From Citrus sinensis (taxonomy: Eukaryota; Streptophyta; Magnoliopsida; Sapindales; Rutaceae), in assembly GCF_022201045.2 (NCBI RefSeq), contig NC_068564.1, forward strand, positions 29,479,001 through 29,543,000: 64,000 bases of DNA. Reading direction: 5' to 3'. The notes under the pieces were generated by a model. The model ran no database searches. It saw only the letters and a program-made list of their open reading frames with translations, and was not told the origin of the DNA. Position 1 is the first letter of the stretch. Every line of letters starts with the position of its first letter. A program made the position numbers and the translations under genes. Below are positions 21,977-33,182 of the stretch, one piece after another.

Positions 21977-22095
21977 AGTGCAACTATGGTACCGTGCCAC
22001 AGTTGCATCCAGCCGTTGGATGCACTTGAATGGGTGGGGTCTACGGGCATCCAACGGTTGGATGCAACTGTGGGACGGTACCACAGTTGCACCAC
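21977..22095. repeat. Foldback hairpin element (46-bp arms)
   Basis: The left arm (about 21978..22023) reads GTGCAACTATGGTACCGTGC and ends CCGTTGGATGC. The right arm (22048..22093) is its reverse complement with about three mismatches. The loop is about 24 bases. It is GC-rich in a strongly AT-rich setting and flanked on both sides by TATATTATATTA-type repeats. It is most likely a small foldback transposon or MITE. Its RNA would fold into a long stem. Confidence 0.8.
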
Positions 22096-23173
22096 ATGTT
22101 TTTCCTATATTATATTATATTATATTATATTTTTATTTTTATAATTCTTATTTTTTTGTATTTGTTTGATAATAATGCTACTAATTAATGATAATAATTT
22201 TAACAGCAATAATAATTAATTAATAATTATAATAATAGTAATAATAACTTTAACAATTATTATTATTATTATTATAGATAATATAAATAATGACAATAAT
22301 CAACTAAGGTCATTTTAGTATTTTACTAACTTATAACGATTTATTTTTATTTAAGATAAAGTAAACACATAAATGAGAGTATAACTTATTTCGATTTCGA
22401 TTCTGATTTTTATAATTAAAAGTAGATAATGCATTCAAATTAATATTTCCATTCTAATTTTAGTCCAATCTAATTCCAATTTATTCTAATTTCAACAAAT
22501 TACTAATTAATGAATACACTATTGGATTATTTATGGTTATTTTCAAAATCAGTGTCTATTTAATTAATTGTTAGTGCGTTGAAGTTAATTCTTTGAATAA
22601 ATATATTAACTTTACTCTGAAAAATAGACAATATAATTTGTAATTATTGAACAGAATCATTTACTCCCAGGTTCCACCTTTGACTATTTCTTGCCATAAT
22701 CCATAAATAGTCAGATACACAATAGCAGACCTTTTAACTGTTCTTTTAGAATTCAGCACTTGACATTCATGATAAGACGACAAATCAAATCTTAAAAAGA
22801 ACTTTTAAGGTGAAAAATTGATAGTTAATTGTATACCAGTATCTCCCAAATTGAATTTCGAATCAAAGCATTACAATTCTGAGATGCATTCTATTCAATT
22901 CTTTTGAGTTATGATGAAACCAAAGTAACTTCACTCAACAAGGTACATGCTACCAAAGTTTCCACAAGACACAAATTAATGCGCAACTGCTCAAGTCACG
23001 AACAGAGCAACATCCAACTATGATATTGATTTCTTAACAAACTGCAAACCAAGCACATAATAATCCTTTAAAGCAACAACGCTGGAGATTTTTATTATGC
23101 ATAACATGACACTGAAATAACTAAAGGACTTGAAACTAAAACATTAATCTCCCCTAAATTGTTGCAACCCTTG
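22096..23173. other. AT-rich intergenic region with transposon-end-like blocks
   Basis: It contains (TATAT)n, an imperfect (ATT)n run at 22257..22277 and the block AAAGTAAACACATAAATGAG near 22358, which is similar to 16405. Bases after about 22900 are probably the 3' UTR of the RRM gene that ends at 23174. Confidence 0.35.
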
Positions 23174-24055
23174 CTAAACTGATGGCGGAGACGGCATCAG
23201 CTGGGATTTTGGACGCTTTGGAACATATTTTCGAGCCCACACATGCTTCCCATTGATGGTAAATTTCACTTTGCCCATACCATTCAGAATCACATCAATG
23301 GTTGCTGTTGAGCGAAAAACAATTTTTGCAAAGAGAGACTGCTCACTGGACTGCACATCCTGCATGACCAAGGACTCAATACAATCCCCATAGGTTCTTG
23401 TGAAGAATTCTCCGACCTCCCTTTCCTGCACAGGATAACCCTTAGAAAATGTAACGAACATGGTCCTATCATCTGGTGGTACCTCATTTTCTGGAGTCAC
23501 AGACTCTAACACATCACTAGAACCAAATCTCATCTGAGAAAATCCAGGGTGAACCAGAGATTGCTGAAAAGGTTGGGCCGTCATCATCTTCTGGCTATCT
23601 GCTATGCTTTGAGCAGCATTCCTGGCAACGGCTCGTTGCATGATGTCATTCAATGCTCTGATGCATACCTCATTGGCAACTTTGGCCACCCCTTCAGTTG
23701 CCTTGAGCCGATTTTCATGGAAAAATCTGAGAGAGATTTCTTTGTCCATCACGCTTTGGGTCAACGGAATAACATAACTCTCAGATGAGCAAGCAGAATG
23801 GTCGTTGTTAATGCAGTTCAGACATGTGACTGCTTCATCTGCTATTTCATTGATCAATACATCAGGCAAGGTTAATATTTTACTTACAACGTCGTTTAAG
23901 CTTGTTCTCTCCAACCAGAGCCATAAGGCCATAATCTGCAAAGATTCCACTGGATCTCGCCATAAGTTGATGGTAAGGAGGGTGTATAACTCCCTGTCAA
24001 TTGAATGAAACATCTTGAGTTCCTGTTCCGAAACAAAAGAAGATGAAGGAGGCAT
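23174..24055 (-). CDS. Plant RRM-domain RNA-binding protein, 293 aa
   Basis: Residues 196-279 form an RRM-like fold: strand DDRTMFVTFS (RNP2-like), helix REVGEFFTRTYG, strand SLFAKIVFRS (RNP1-like), helix TIDVILNGM, and last strand INGKHVWARKYVPK. The RNP aromatic residues are partly replaced, so RNA contact may be atypical. The N-terminal 150 residues are helical, beginning around FHSIDRELYTLL. This matches a plant-specific RRM/RBD family whose role I cannot name. The start at 24055 (MPPSSSF) follows family habit. An in-frame ATG at 24115 would add 20 residues. An acceptor TTTTAGCAG just upstream (24121..24129) suggests a 5' UTR intron, with a candidate leader exon near 24380..24490. Confidence 0.8.
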   Translation of the reverse strand: MPPSSSFVSEQELKMFHSIDRELYTLLTINLWRDPVESLQIMALWLWLERTSLNDVVSKILTLPDVLINEIADEAVTCLNCINNDHSACSSESYVIPLTQSVMDKEISLRFFHENRLKATEGVAKVANEVCIRALNDIMQRAVARNAAQSIADSQKMMTAQPFQQSLVHPGFSQMRFGSSDVLESVTPENEVPPDDRTMFVTFSKGYPVQEREVGEFFTRTYGDCIESLVMQDVQSSEQSLFAKIVFRSTATIDVILNGMGKVKFTINGKHVWARKYVPKRPKSQLMPSPPSV

Positions 24056-24129
24056 CGTATCTAGGATATGATAGACAACAGTGCTGAGTTGGTGTAGAGA
24101 GACCACCAAAATCAACCAGGACCCTGCTA

Positions 24130-25303
24130 AAATACCAAAATAGTCATTACCATCTTATGAATTTCAGATATGAGGAAAGGAAGAAAAGGATTTGCTGGCT
24201 CGGCCTTTTACAAAACTACAGTTGTATGGCTTGGCCATTTACAATAGTACAGTTGTACGGCTTGTCAGAGAAAGAAACGTATTTTTTGATAGACAAAATA
24301 GTTCAAATCATCAGACTGCAAGTGTCAACCATAACGAAAGTCATAAAAAACAATACCATGCATTTTGCAAGTAAAAAGAAACCTGCAGGTGTTCTTCTGA
24401 TGTAGGACTTGTTTCTTTGTGAATTCCTCTCTTTGTGACCAACCAGCATTGCCAAAATGCTCCTGTAGTGATACCATTCTGAGTCCAAGCAAATTTATAG
24501 CACTGTGAGCTAAAATGCAAACTAGAAATGAGCTAGACCTGTAATTTTGTTATTTAAAACATACTATCATAACTGTGTTGTCTTCAACATTATATTATGG
24601 AAAAATATACTTCTATGGCAAGGGATAATTAATGATCCTCAAGGAAAACATAGTTGGGGCTATTCATAGTTTTTCCTTTTTCAAGGTATCTAAAATTGGC
24701 AGTGAGGAAATTATATAAATGCCGAACATAGCAGAGCATATTAAATTACTCAGCAAATGGTTCCAATATCTATCACTGATTCATTTCTACGCCAATCAGC
24801 TGATGCTATCAATTTTGCGACTAATTTTGACATCTTAGAAAGCATCTGTTTTTCATATATCAGTTTACTACACATGAAATTTAATAGGGATTGCAAATGA
24901 ATTTGGCTAGTTTATAAGCAGAAGTAATACATGTGTACATATAGATAAAAGCAGTATTATAATGATAAGTTTTAGTAGTATTTTTCAGTCCTGGTGCAAT
25001 GTATTACAGATTCTAATTTCACAAAAGTATTGGCTTAATTCACTTATTATACCGGTTTGATCTTGAGGAGGAAACTACATCAATTGTAATCCCTTCACTT
25101 ATCTTTGATTGTAGTCTCTAGCTTATCTACGTCAAGTTAACCCACAACTTGATACCATATCAAAAACTAAAAACTAATCTATGAGTTTCAAAAACGACAA
25201 ATTTCAGATTAAAATAAAATTATTGACAGAAATCAAAGTTTATCCCCTCAAACCACATAGGCACATACAATATTTATTTTACTAAGTATGAAGATCAACC
25301 AGG
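24130..25303. other. 5' UTR introns or intergenic, upstream of the RRM gene
   Basis: About 24380..24490 is less AT-rich and ends in CCTGCAG|GTTTC on the minus strand, a candidate leader exon of the RRM gene. The rest is AT-rich without a supported gene. Confidence 0.3.
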
Positions 25304-26347
25304 AAGATTTATCATTAATCCACTTGATTTCAATTAAATACAATCCTACTATCATCCTGTGATTTGGTATACCAGTTCATGACAAAGAAATACCTATTTG
25401 GAATTTTTTTCCACTTCAGATTGATCACCATAAGTATATTTCTAATTAGGTTATTATTAATATATCCGTCAAGCATGATGTGTTTTCAAATCATCTGTAA
25501 CTTTAACTGCTAATAAGTCACAAATCTTTTTATGTTTTAGCGTAAACTATGACTACCAATTAACAGAAACTTACTGGCGGAATAGCACCAACACCTATCT
25601 ATTTTATAGGAACTTGCCAATCCAATTTATAGGAACTTACATGCATAAAAGCATCCAAATCTGATCTTCAATATTGCTAAATCCCCGGAATGTTCATTAA
25701 TTGCAGTCCAAAGCAACAAATCCTCATGGTTAGAGCATTGGAAGCAAATTGCAAAAAGAAGGACGTTGTGGAGGTCTTAGATTGATGGTTGCTGAGAAGT
25801 CAGTAGCACAAACCTGGATATCTGTAAGATTTATCATTAATCCACTTGATTTCAATTAAATACAATCCTACTATCATCCTGTGATTTGGTATACCAGTTC
25901 ATGACAAAGAAATACCTATTTGGAATTTTTTTCCACTTCAGATTGATCACCATAAGAATATTTCTAATTAGGTTATTATTAATATATCCGTCAAGCATGA
26001 TGTGTTTTCAAATCATCTGTAACTTTAACTGCTAATAAGTCACAAATCTTTTTATGTTTTAGCGTAAACTATGACTACCAATTAACAGAAACTTACTGGC
26101 GGAATAGCACCAACACCTATCTATTTTATAGGAACTTGCCAATCCAATTTATAGGAACTTACATGCATAAAAGCATCCAAATCTGATCTTCAATATTGCT
26201 AAATCCCCGGAATGTTCATTAATTGCAGTCCAAAGCAACAAATCCTCATGGTTAGAGCATTGGAAGCAAATTGCAAAAAGAAGGACGTTGTGGAGGTCTT
26301 AGATTGATGGTTGCTGAGAAGTCAGTAGCACAAACCTGGATATCTGT
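25304..26347. repeat. 522-bp tandem duplication (two copies)
   Basis: Copy 1 is 25304..25825 and copy 2 is 25826..26347, head to tail with no spacer. Reading them side by side I see one difference, CATAAGTATA versus CATAAGAATA (about 25436 and 25958). Each begins AAGATTTATCATTAATCCAC and ends CCTGGATATCTGT. The near-identity implies a recent duplication or an assembly artefact. No coding frame is present. It may lie in a leader intron of the RRM gene or in intergenic DNA. Confidence 0.95.
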
Positions 26348-26983
26348 AATCAAACATGTATAGAGATACAAAATTGCTAGGTCTGAGTAGAACAAAACAT
26401 CAAACCTCAACTCAACATTAAGAGGGGTTAAAGTGGAAGGAAGAGGTCATATGACAGGGAACCTTATCAAATTTGAACAATTATAGTCCAGCCACCAAAA
26501 CAATAGAAGAACAAGACAATAAAACACCAGAAATACTACTGATTATAAGGGTACATGCAAGAATAAGACACTTAAGAACACAATAGAAAAGGGCAAATAT
26601 CTATTTATTCCAGTGTAATTTTGTACTTCAAATGCTAAAAAAAAATTCAGCCAAATTCAGAAAGATAAAAAGATATATTTAGATATTTGTATGATACAGT
26701 GGTGCAATCTAGTCACCGTCTACAAGCCAAAGGAGGTAAGGAAAAAGGAAGAGTACAGCTGAAGATAAATGCTCCAAAATACACATCATAAGCGGTATAC
26801 CTAAAGCTGCAAGTACAATCGACAAAGACTACAAGATAAAAGAAGTAAACTGACTGCCAGAGACTTCAAAAACATGAAATTTCTTCCGACTTCCAGGTTC
26901 ATAACATGGAAAAAAAAAAAAAAAAGAAGTTAAATTTCAATACTATTTGCCGTCCACATCTCTGCCATGAAATGCTAAAACAG
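26348..26983. other. Region between duplication and OXS3-like gene
   Basis: AT-rich. Its second half is probably the 3' UTR of the gene that ends at 26984. An A run lies at about 26909..26924. Confidence 0.35.
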
Positions 26984-28190
26984 TTATATATTAGGACTTG
27001 CAGCAGCAACACATTGTAGATCGGACAAGGAGAAAGAACGCCAGGGGGAGTTTCGTCGAAGAGGTGGTGGCGGTGATCCATTGCTGGGAGATTTTTTACC
27101 TTGAGGATGTAGAGGTGGAAGATGATGCAAATGTGATGAAGCAATCGAGTCGGAATCCCCTCTGTGATTCATATCACAGCTTTTCATGGTCATTCCCAGA
27201 ACCATGGCGCTTCGACCACAGTTGGCCGGTTTCTTTGATGCCCCTCTCCCATTACTTTTAAATTGGTGGTTGTGATTCTTATCAAATAAGTTATTATGAG
27301 CCAATAGATTCTTGCGTTTCCTGGTGTATGGATCTTCTGGCTTCGCAAGTTCTTTGATAGATGAAGCAGAGGAGACATCAGCTAGGCTTGTGAAAGACTT
27401 TGATTTTCCATTATAAAAACTGGATATACCTCTCCTGATATGTGGAACGAAAAATTGAAGCAAGTTTAGAACCATAGAAAACAACACCAAAGTAAGTATA
27501 ACAAGAACTAGTAAATTGGGCTTGATAGGGTAAAATAAACCTTGGTAAATTAGAATAAACACCCCCCATCAACAGCAGTCAAAATAATCTAGTTATAACA
27601 ACCTAAATATCTATTGAAAAAGAATGCATCAATCTATCACAATCTAATAAATGGAAATCTGACTTAAGATGGAAAAATTAATGTTCTAAAGTGCAGCTTT
27701 TCAGCATCTGCAATTACAGGTTTTAATGTATAAGCCCCAACATCTTCAATTTTCTAAAAGCCATCTTTAAAGTTCCCAAAACTTTTACCATTCAATAAAA
27801 TTACCCTTAAAAAGAAAAATCACACAATCAAAAATAAATAAATATATATAAAAAACACAAAATAAAAATGAAGAAACCCGGGGGAGGGAAAAAAAAAAGG
27901 ACCTACTTGATAGGCAAAACTTGCTCCAAAGCATTCAAAGTATCCAAGGGTCCTTTATAGGAGCTCTGCACCTCGTCTGAATCTTCACCGTCCGATGGAA
28001 CCTCAGAGACGTCACTGTTTCTCCCAATCGACGAAGTACTACTGGAGTCCTCCCTCTCTTCCCCCACCAGAAACCTCCTATCACCGGTGAAAGCTTCAGT
28101 CTCCGGTGGATCGTAGACCGACGACACACACTGCATGAACTTGGACCGTTGGATTGGATTACTGTTGTTTCTTTCCAAAGCAATCGACAT
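26984..28190 (-). CDS. OXIDATIVE STRESS 3-like protein, 244 aa
   Basis: Two exons (27907..28190 and 26984..27434) give 735 bp in frame. OXS3 family members are small nuclear proteins linked to heavy-metal and oxidative-stress tolerance and to chromatin. Family marks seen are an acidic Ser-rich patch with STSSIGRNSDVSE near residues 50-65, and in exon 2 GISSFYNGKSKSFTSLADV, IKELAKPEDPYTRKRKNLL and the C-terminal SFSLSDLQ. The Lys/Arg cluster TRKRKN could serve nuclear import. The C-terminal third is Pro/Ser/His-rich and probably disordered. No membrane or signal segment is visible. The family call is good, but which paralogue it is remains open. Confidence 0.85.
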
Positions 28191-29468
28191 CGTTCAACCC
28201 ATAAATGAAGATCGATCAAATAGACCAAAAAAATATTAAAAAAATAACAGCAAAAGGCCTGCAAAGTTTTGGGTACAAATAAATATTATAATAGCAACTG
28301 CTGCTGCTGCCTACTGTTCTTGCACATGGGCTGGCGATATTTTCACCATTGCTTGGATGAGAGAGAAAAAAGAAAGCTTTAGATTTTCGTTTAATTAATT
28401 GATTAATTAGGATTTTAAAATGGAAAAATAAATAAAAGAAGAATAAATGATGAAGGTGCAGCCTTATCCTGCTCGTCGAAAAATGTCGTCTTTTAATGTT
28501 GGGAAGCCAAAAGAAGATTATCTGTTTCAGATATTTATTTATAAATCTATAAAGTTTAAAAAAAAAATGGGGCGATAGAGTTGTGGGCAAAGGTAGACAC
28601 AGAATATGATGCTTCGAGTCTGTACAACTAGTCAACTACAAGGATAGGGTTCACTCTTGTATGCCGCGTGGATGGCTTGATTTTGATATTGGTTTCACAG
28701 ATCGTTTTATCCATTTTTTTCTTTTTAAAAATGTTTAAATTGAAACAGATTACTGGAAAATATAATTTGTGAGAAAATAATAATAATAATAATAATAATG
28801 AAGCTAACAAGTGCTTACAAATGCATGGTGGGGTTGGATTAGTGGCTAATTGTTGTTCCTCGTTAATGTCAAGTGTGTAATTAGTATTAATTAATTAATA
28901 TGATTCGTAGATCCTAATTGTAATTAGTTTAGGCCATAAAAAAAATTTAAAAATGGACGCACAAAATATTATTTTAAAACTTCAATGGAGAGAGTAACAA
29001 GGGGTTCGTGTTAAATTGTGTGCGACATTACCCATGTTTGATTTAGCTGCAAAACTCGCGTCTCCCAAAGTATTTTTTTGTGGATCTATTTCAATTTTAG
29101 TTTTTTACTTAAAATTTTAACATATGTTTTGAATCAATAATTTAATCCATTTTGATGGTTAATAATCAAAATAATATTTAATAATAATTAGCCAAACCAT
29201 TTAAGATATATGAATTTAATTCACTATCCAATTAAAACGCCATAGCTACCCAGTGAACCATTGATCTCGCTTGAATTCGCATCTAAATACTGTTCATGGT
29301 TGGTAAATTCTTGAATTGAAAGGTCATTGTTTTTAGCAAAAAAAAGAAAGGTCATTGAACCCTCGAACTTCTAGCAAATAAAATGTCATCTAACTTACCA
29401 TTTGGGCTTTGCTACTGTGGTGAATCACTACTCTCTAAGTTAAGGAAGATTATGAGGGTAGTGCTTCG
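28191..29468. other. OXS3-like gene upstream region
   Basis: Presumed promoter and 5' UTR of the OXS3-like gene, including GCTGCTGCTGCC near 28299 and a (TAA)n microsatellite at about 28777..28799. No other gene is recognised. Confidence 0.4.
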
Positions 29469-29892
29469 TTAGGGATAGCAAACAGTGGGTTTAGACCAGG
29501 CTTTTTTAAGTTTATATCCAAACCCACTTTAAGTTTAGCGAGAGGGTTTGGGCCGGGCTCAGGTTGGACTTAGGCTTTATTTATTTTTAAATTATTATAA
29601 ATTTAAAATAAATTAATGATCAATAAGTTATTATAATTATAAATAAATTAAAGAAAATGAATATTTTAAAGTAAATAAAAGTTCATAACTTTAATTTTCT
29701 TTAATACTGAATTCTCTAATTCAAACACTCTCTTAATTAATTAACACAAAAGAGAGAGTTTAGTATCATAATTTTAGGTTTTTTTGAATCATCATTTATT
29801 TATAAGTTAAGAATTTAAGTTTTCTTTTTTTTTAAATTATTTTTTTTAAATAGTGGGCCTGGGCCGGCCCTAAGCTTTTTTGCCCACCTTAA
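29469..29892. mobile_element. hAT-like non-autonomous element (copy B)
   Basis: It starts TTAGGGATAGCAAACAGTGG and ends GGGCCTGGGCCGGCCC..TTTTTTGCCCACCTTA. Its core shares ordered blocks with the reverse complement of copy A at 3080..3553, such as TTCTCTAATTCAA, TTTTTTGAATCATCATTTATTTATAA and AATTTAAGTTTTCTTTTTTT. The two are diverged members of one family in opposite orientation. I could not define a target duplication here. Confidence 0.65.
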
Positions 29893-30857
29893 TTCGAGTC
29901 TCTATAGGCTCAATCTCCCTCAATTAAGCGAAAAAATGTGTGGAGTTAATTTATAAATTTTTCTCCCTTACAAAATATGAGTTGAACAGAGACATTCCTC
30001 GTCTGTGAGGGTCATATGTTTGGGCATGTACTTCATACAATTAACGTAATAATATAAATTCCAACTATATATCTAATTATAAATATCAATATAATATTGT
30101 AAATATCAATGTAATATCTGCTCTAACAACAATTGTAAATTTTGTGTAATCAGTTTTTTTTATAAAAAATGTCATCATTTTTGGAAGCATTATTGTCCTA
30201 ACTCTCGTAGGCAATAATTATCCTCTTGAGGTTATATCTCAATTGTATTTGTTGTAATGTATCGATCTAACGGTTTAAGAATTGTCCAATTTATTTAAAA
30301 AATGTACGGTGAATGTCATTATTAATCACATTAAAATTATAGTTCGGGCGGCTTAAAATTATTTTTTTGAAATGGCTAAAAGTGATTTTTGTAAGTAAAA
30401 ATTATATGTTGAAAAGTCATTTTAGAAGTACTCTTTAGTAATATCACTCCTACTATAGAATATATTTCGAGTGACACTAGAGGAGAATTAGTTTTCACTT
30501 AATTATATGTTTACAAAACTAGGATACAATGATTGTATAAAAAATTTATGATTATTAGCTTTTGAAATTTACATATTTATTTATTTTTCCACGGATACTC
30601 CTAAGATTTGCATTTTTGTATGAGTATATTATTTGTATAATTGATACAAAGTTTTAGAAGTAATGATTTTCTTATTTGCAAGAGAGTGACAGCGGGAGTT
30701 AGGACTTAGGACCACCCCCGACTTAATGGTTCACAACTCTCTATTCTAAGTTAAAAATTTAGTGATTCAATTCTCTTCATGTACTTTGTTTGAATAAATT
30801 TTTATCCCGCTTAAGTGATCTTCAATTAACCGGAGGACGGTCTGATAAATGATGTAC
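29893..30857. other. Intergenic, no gene seen
   Basis: AT-rich sequence with no family content on either strand. It could be further decayed transposon. Confidence 0.35.
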
Positions 30858-30860
30858 TAA

Positions 30861-32240
30861 CAACGAAGTTTGGAAGTTAGGATTTAGTGTGAGATTAGAT
30901 TAAGTTGGGGATTAAATATTTTATTTCATGTGTTGGTAACTTTGTTTGGATTGGATTAGAGAGGATTAAATTTAAATTTAGTCCTTAAATCATAAGATTA
31001 ATAATCCCAATTTGTAAGTGAGTTTAGATGGGATTAGAATAAATGAAAAATATTTATTTATTTGTAATATTTCTTTCATATATAACACAATTTTTTTATT
31101 TGTCACTTAAAATTTAATTAATTAATTAATTATTTTATTCATGATTTACGTGAAATTTATTTTTTATTTTATTTTTATAGTCTAATTAAATATGTATTTT
31201 ACTCCAATAAAATTAACTATTTAATAAATTGTTACAATAATTGATTGTATTAATTTTAATAATCATTAATTTAATATTAAAAATAATCATGGAAATTAAT
31301 TGATTATATATATATATATATTGTTACAAAAATTAATTAATTAATTAAATAGTTTATTAATTTATATTTGTCCATTATAATTATAACTACCAGATAACTA
31401 ATTTACTATACATTTAGGTGGTGTTTGTTTTTTTTTTCTGAAATCTGAATAGACCTGAATTAGTATGAATTCTGAATAGATCTGAATGTATAAATCTGAA
31501 TAATATGTTTGTTTTTTCATCTGAATCTCAGAAAATAAGTATTAAATTATTTATTTTTTTTTCAACTGAAAAAGCTGAAAATATGTATTTTTACATTTGT
31601 ATCCTTATTAAATTTGAATGTCAAATAAATAATATATTAAATACCACAATATTTTAACATTTATATGTAAAACTATATTTAAGTGAATACATTATTATTT
31701 TAGAATTTTAATATATAAAATACCATAAATTTCAAATTTTATCGTATATGATATAAGAAATAAAAAACATGAATATTTTTATGTGGGGTAAATGTCTATG
31801 GATGAGTTTTGTGATAGATATGAAAAATAAATTATAAAACATGGATATTTTTTACATTAGTAAGTAATTGACTTAATTCAAATTTCTTCCTTAAGTAAAA
31901 AGCCAAAAAAATTGGCTTATTTTATTAAGTCAAAATTATCTAAAAAGTCTCATTAAGTTATAAAAACAAACATCTTTAATTAATTAAGTTAAGTCACTTT
32001 AAGTTATTAAGTTAAAACACAAACGCCACCTTAATGTTCTTATTAATTACCTTTAATTAATTTTAATTATTACTCTTAAATATTCATAAATATTTTTTCT
32101 GTATTTAAATATGATTTAACGATGTCCGATTTGTACCAAACATAATATAATATTGTATAAATCCAATATAATCCAATCCAAATTAATTCAGTCCAATCAT
32201 AATATTTAGTCCAATCTAATCCTATATGCCAAACACAACC
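30861..32240. mobile_element. Harbinger-like element (outer), interrupted
   Basis: The left end after TAA reads CAACGAAGTTTGGAAGTTAGGATT. The reverse complement of the right end reads GGTTGTGTTTGGCATATAGGATTAG, and TAA follows (32241..32243). TAA target duplications and GTTTGG-containing termini fit PIF/Harbinger MITEs. A second element (31417..32030) lies inside. The terminal match is imperfect, so this call is tentative. Confidence 0.4.
31417..32030. mobile_element. Harbinger/Tourist-like MITE (inner), 614 bp
   Basis: It starts GGTGGTGTTTGTTTTTTTTT and ends AAAACACAAACGCCACC, giving 12-13-bp inverted termini with one mismatch. TTA flanks both sides (31414..31416 and 32031..32033). Three-base TTA/TAA duplications and GG-starting termini define PIF/Harbinger. 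The interior has CTGAATAGATCTGAAT-type repeats and no transposase. Confidence 0.75.
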
Positions 32241-32243
32241 TAA

Positions 32244-32776
32244 GCACTCAATTAAAAATATGAAATTTAGATGTAATTAATTACACAATCTCTTTTTTTT
32301 TTTTGAAAATCTGCAATTAAATTAGAAATTTAAAATTTTAACATCATAAAATTATTTTAATTTTTAGTTTTTCAAATGTAAAAAAATTCGAAGGAAATTG
32401 CATGCAATATGCTCCAAAAGATTAAAAAAATTATAAATATATACTTTTGAGTAACTTTACAATAAAGGAATGAAAAGAATCCAAGAATAAGTTAAAGATA
32501 AAAAAAAATCAAGTACACTAATTCAGTATATTTTATCATAAAATATATTATTTTTTTAATCATTTTAACTCATTAAATTTTGTACTGTAAAATTACTCAA
32601 CCCTTTATGAGTTGCAATCGATTTTCACATGGATTTTATTAGATGAGCTGCGAAAATACAACAACACCCTTAGTTTTAATCACTCGACCCTCCCGAATCT
32701 TATATGTGAATATGTAATGTACCGACCAAACTTACAAGTATTTTAATGTAGGGGCTATGCACCATAGTTTGATGGA

Positions 32777-32812
<36 letters not shown>

Positions 32813-33182
32813 AAGTTTTTAAGGATGACGATAAAAATGATAGTTTTTTGAATTTCTTAAATTATATGCATGTAACTTAACATTAACTTAATTTTTTTAT
32901 TCGAAATTTTAAAATTGAGGAAAATTTTGAAAAATTTTAAAATAGAGTTTAAAAGACTTAAAATTTAAAGTTAGAAAAACTGCAGGATTTATGCACTATA
33001 AAATTCCGAGAAAAAAACTAGTATTGAAAAGAAAATGGGCGACTGACTAGAGGAGCATTTTGTAATTTGCTGGACCATCAAGCGAAGCTAACAGCCGAGG
33101 CCACCACAAAACCAGCAGAGCGGAACCTGCAATAGGTGAAAGGACTGACCGTGAGAACCGTGAGTGAGAGGCAGGTGTGAAA
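32244..33182 (+). promoter_or_regulatory. Upstream region of the TTLL12-like gene
   Basis: AT-rich sequence with an (AT)13 microsatellite at 32781..32807, then a less AT-rich stretch (33040..33180) that should be promoter and 5' UTR of the gene starting at 33183. Confidence 0.4.

Noticed and set aside
22110-22280. Repeated TATATT/ATT units as a CRISPR-like array
   Set aside because: These are simple AT microsatellites in plant nuclear DNA, without spacers.
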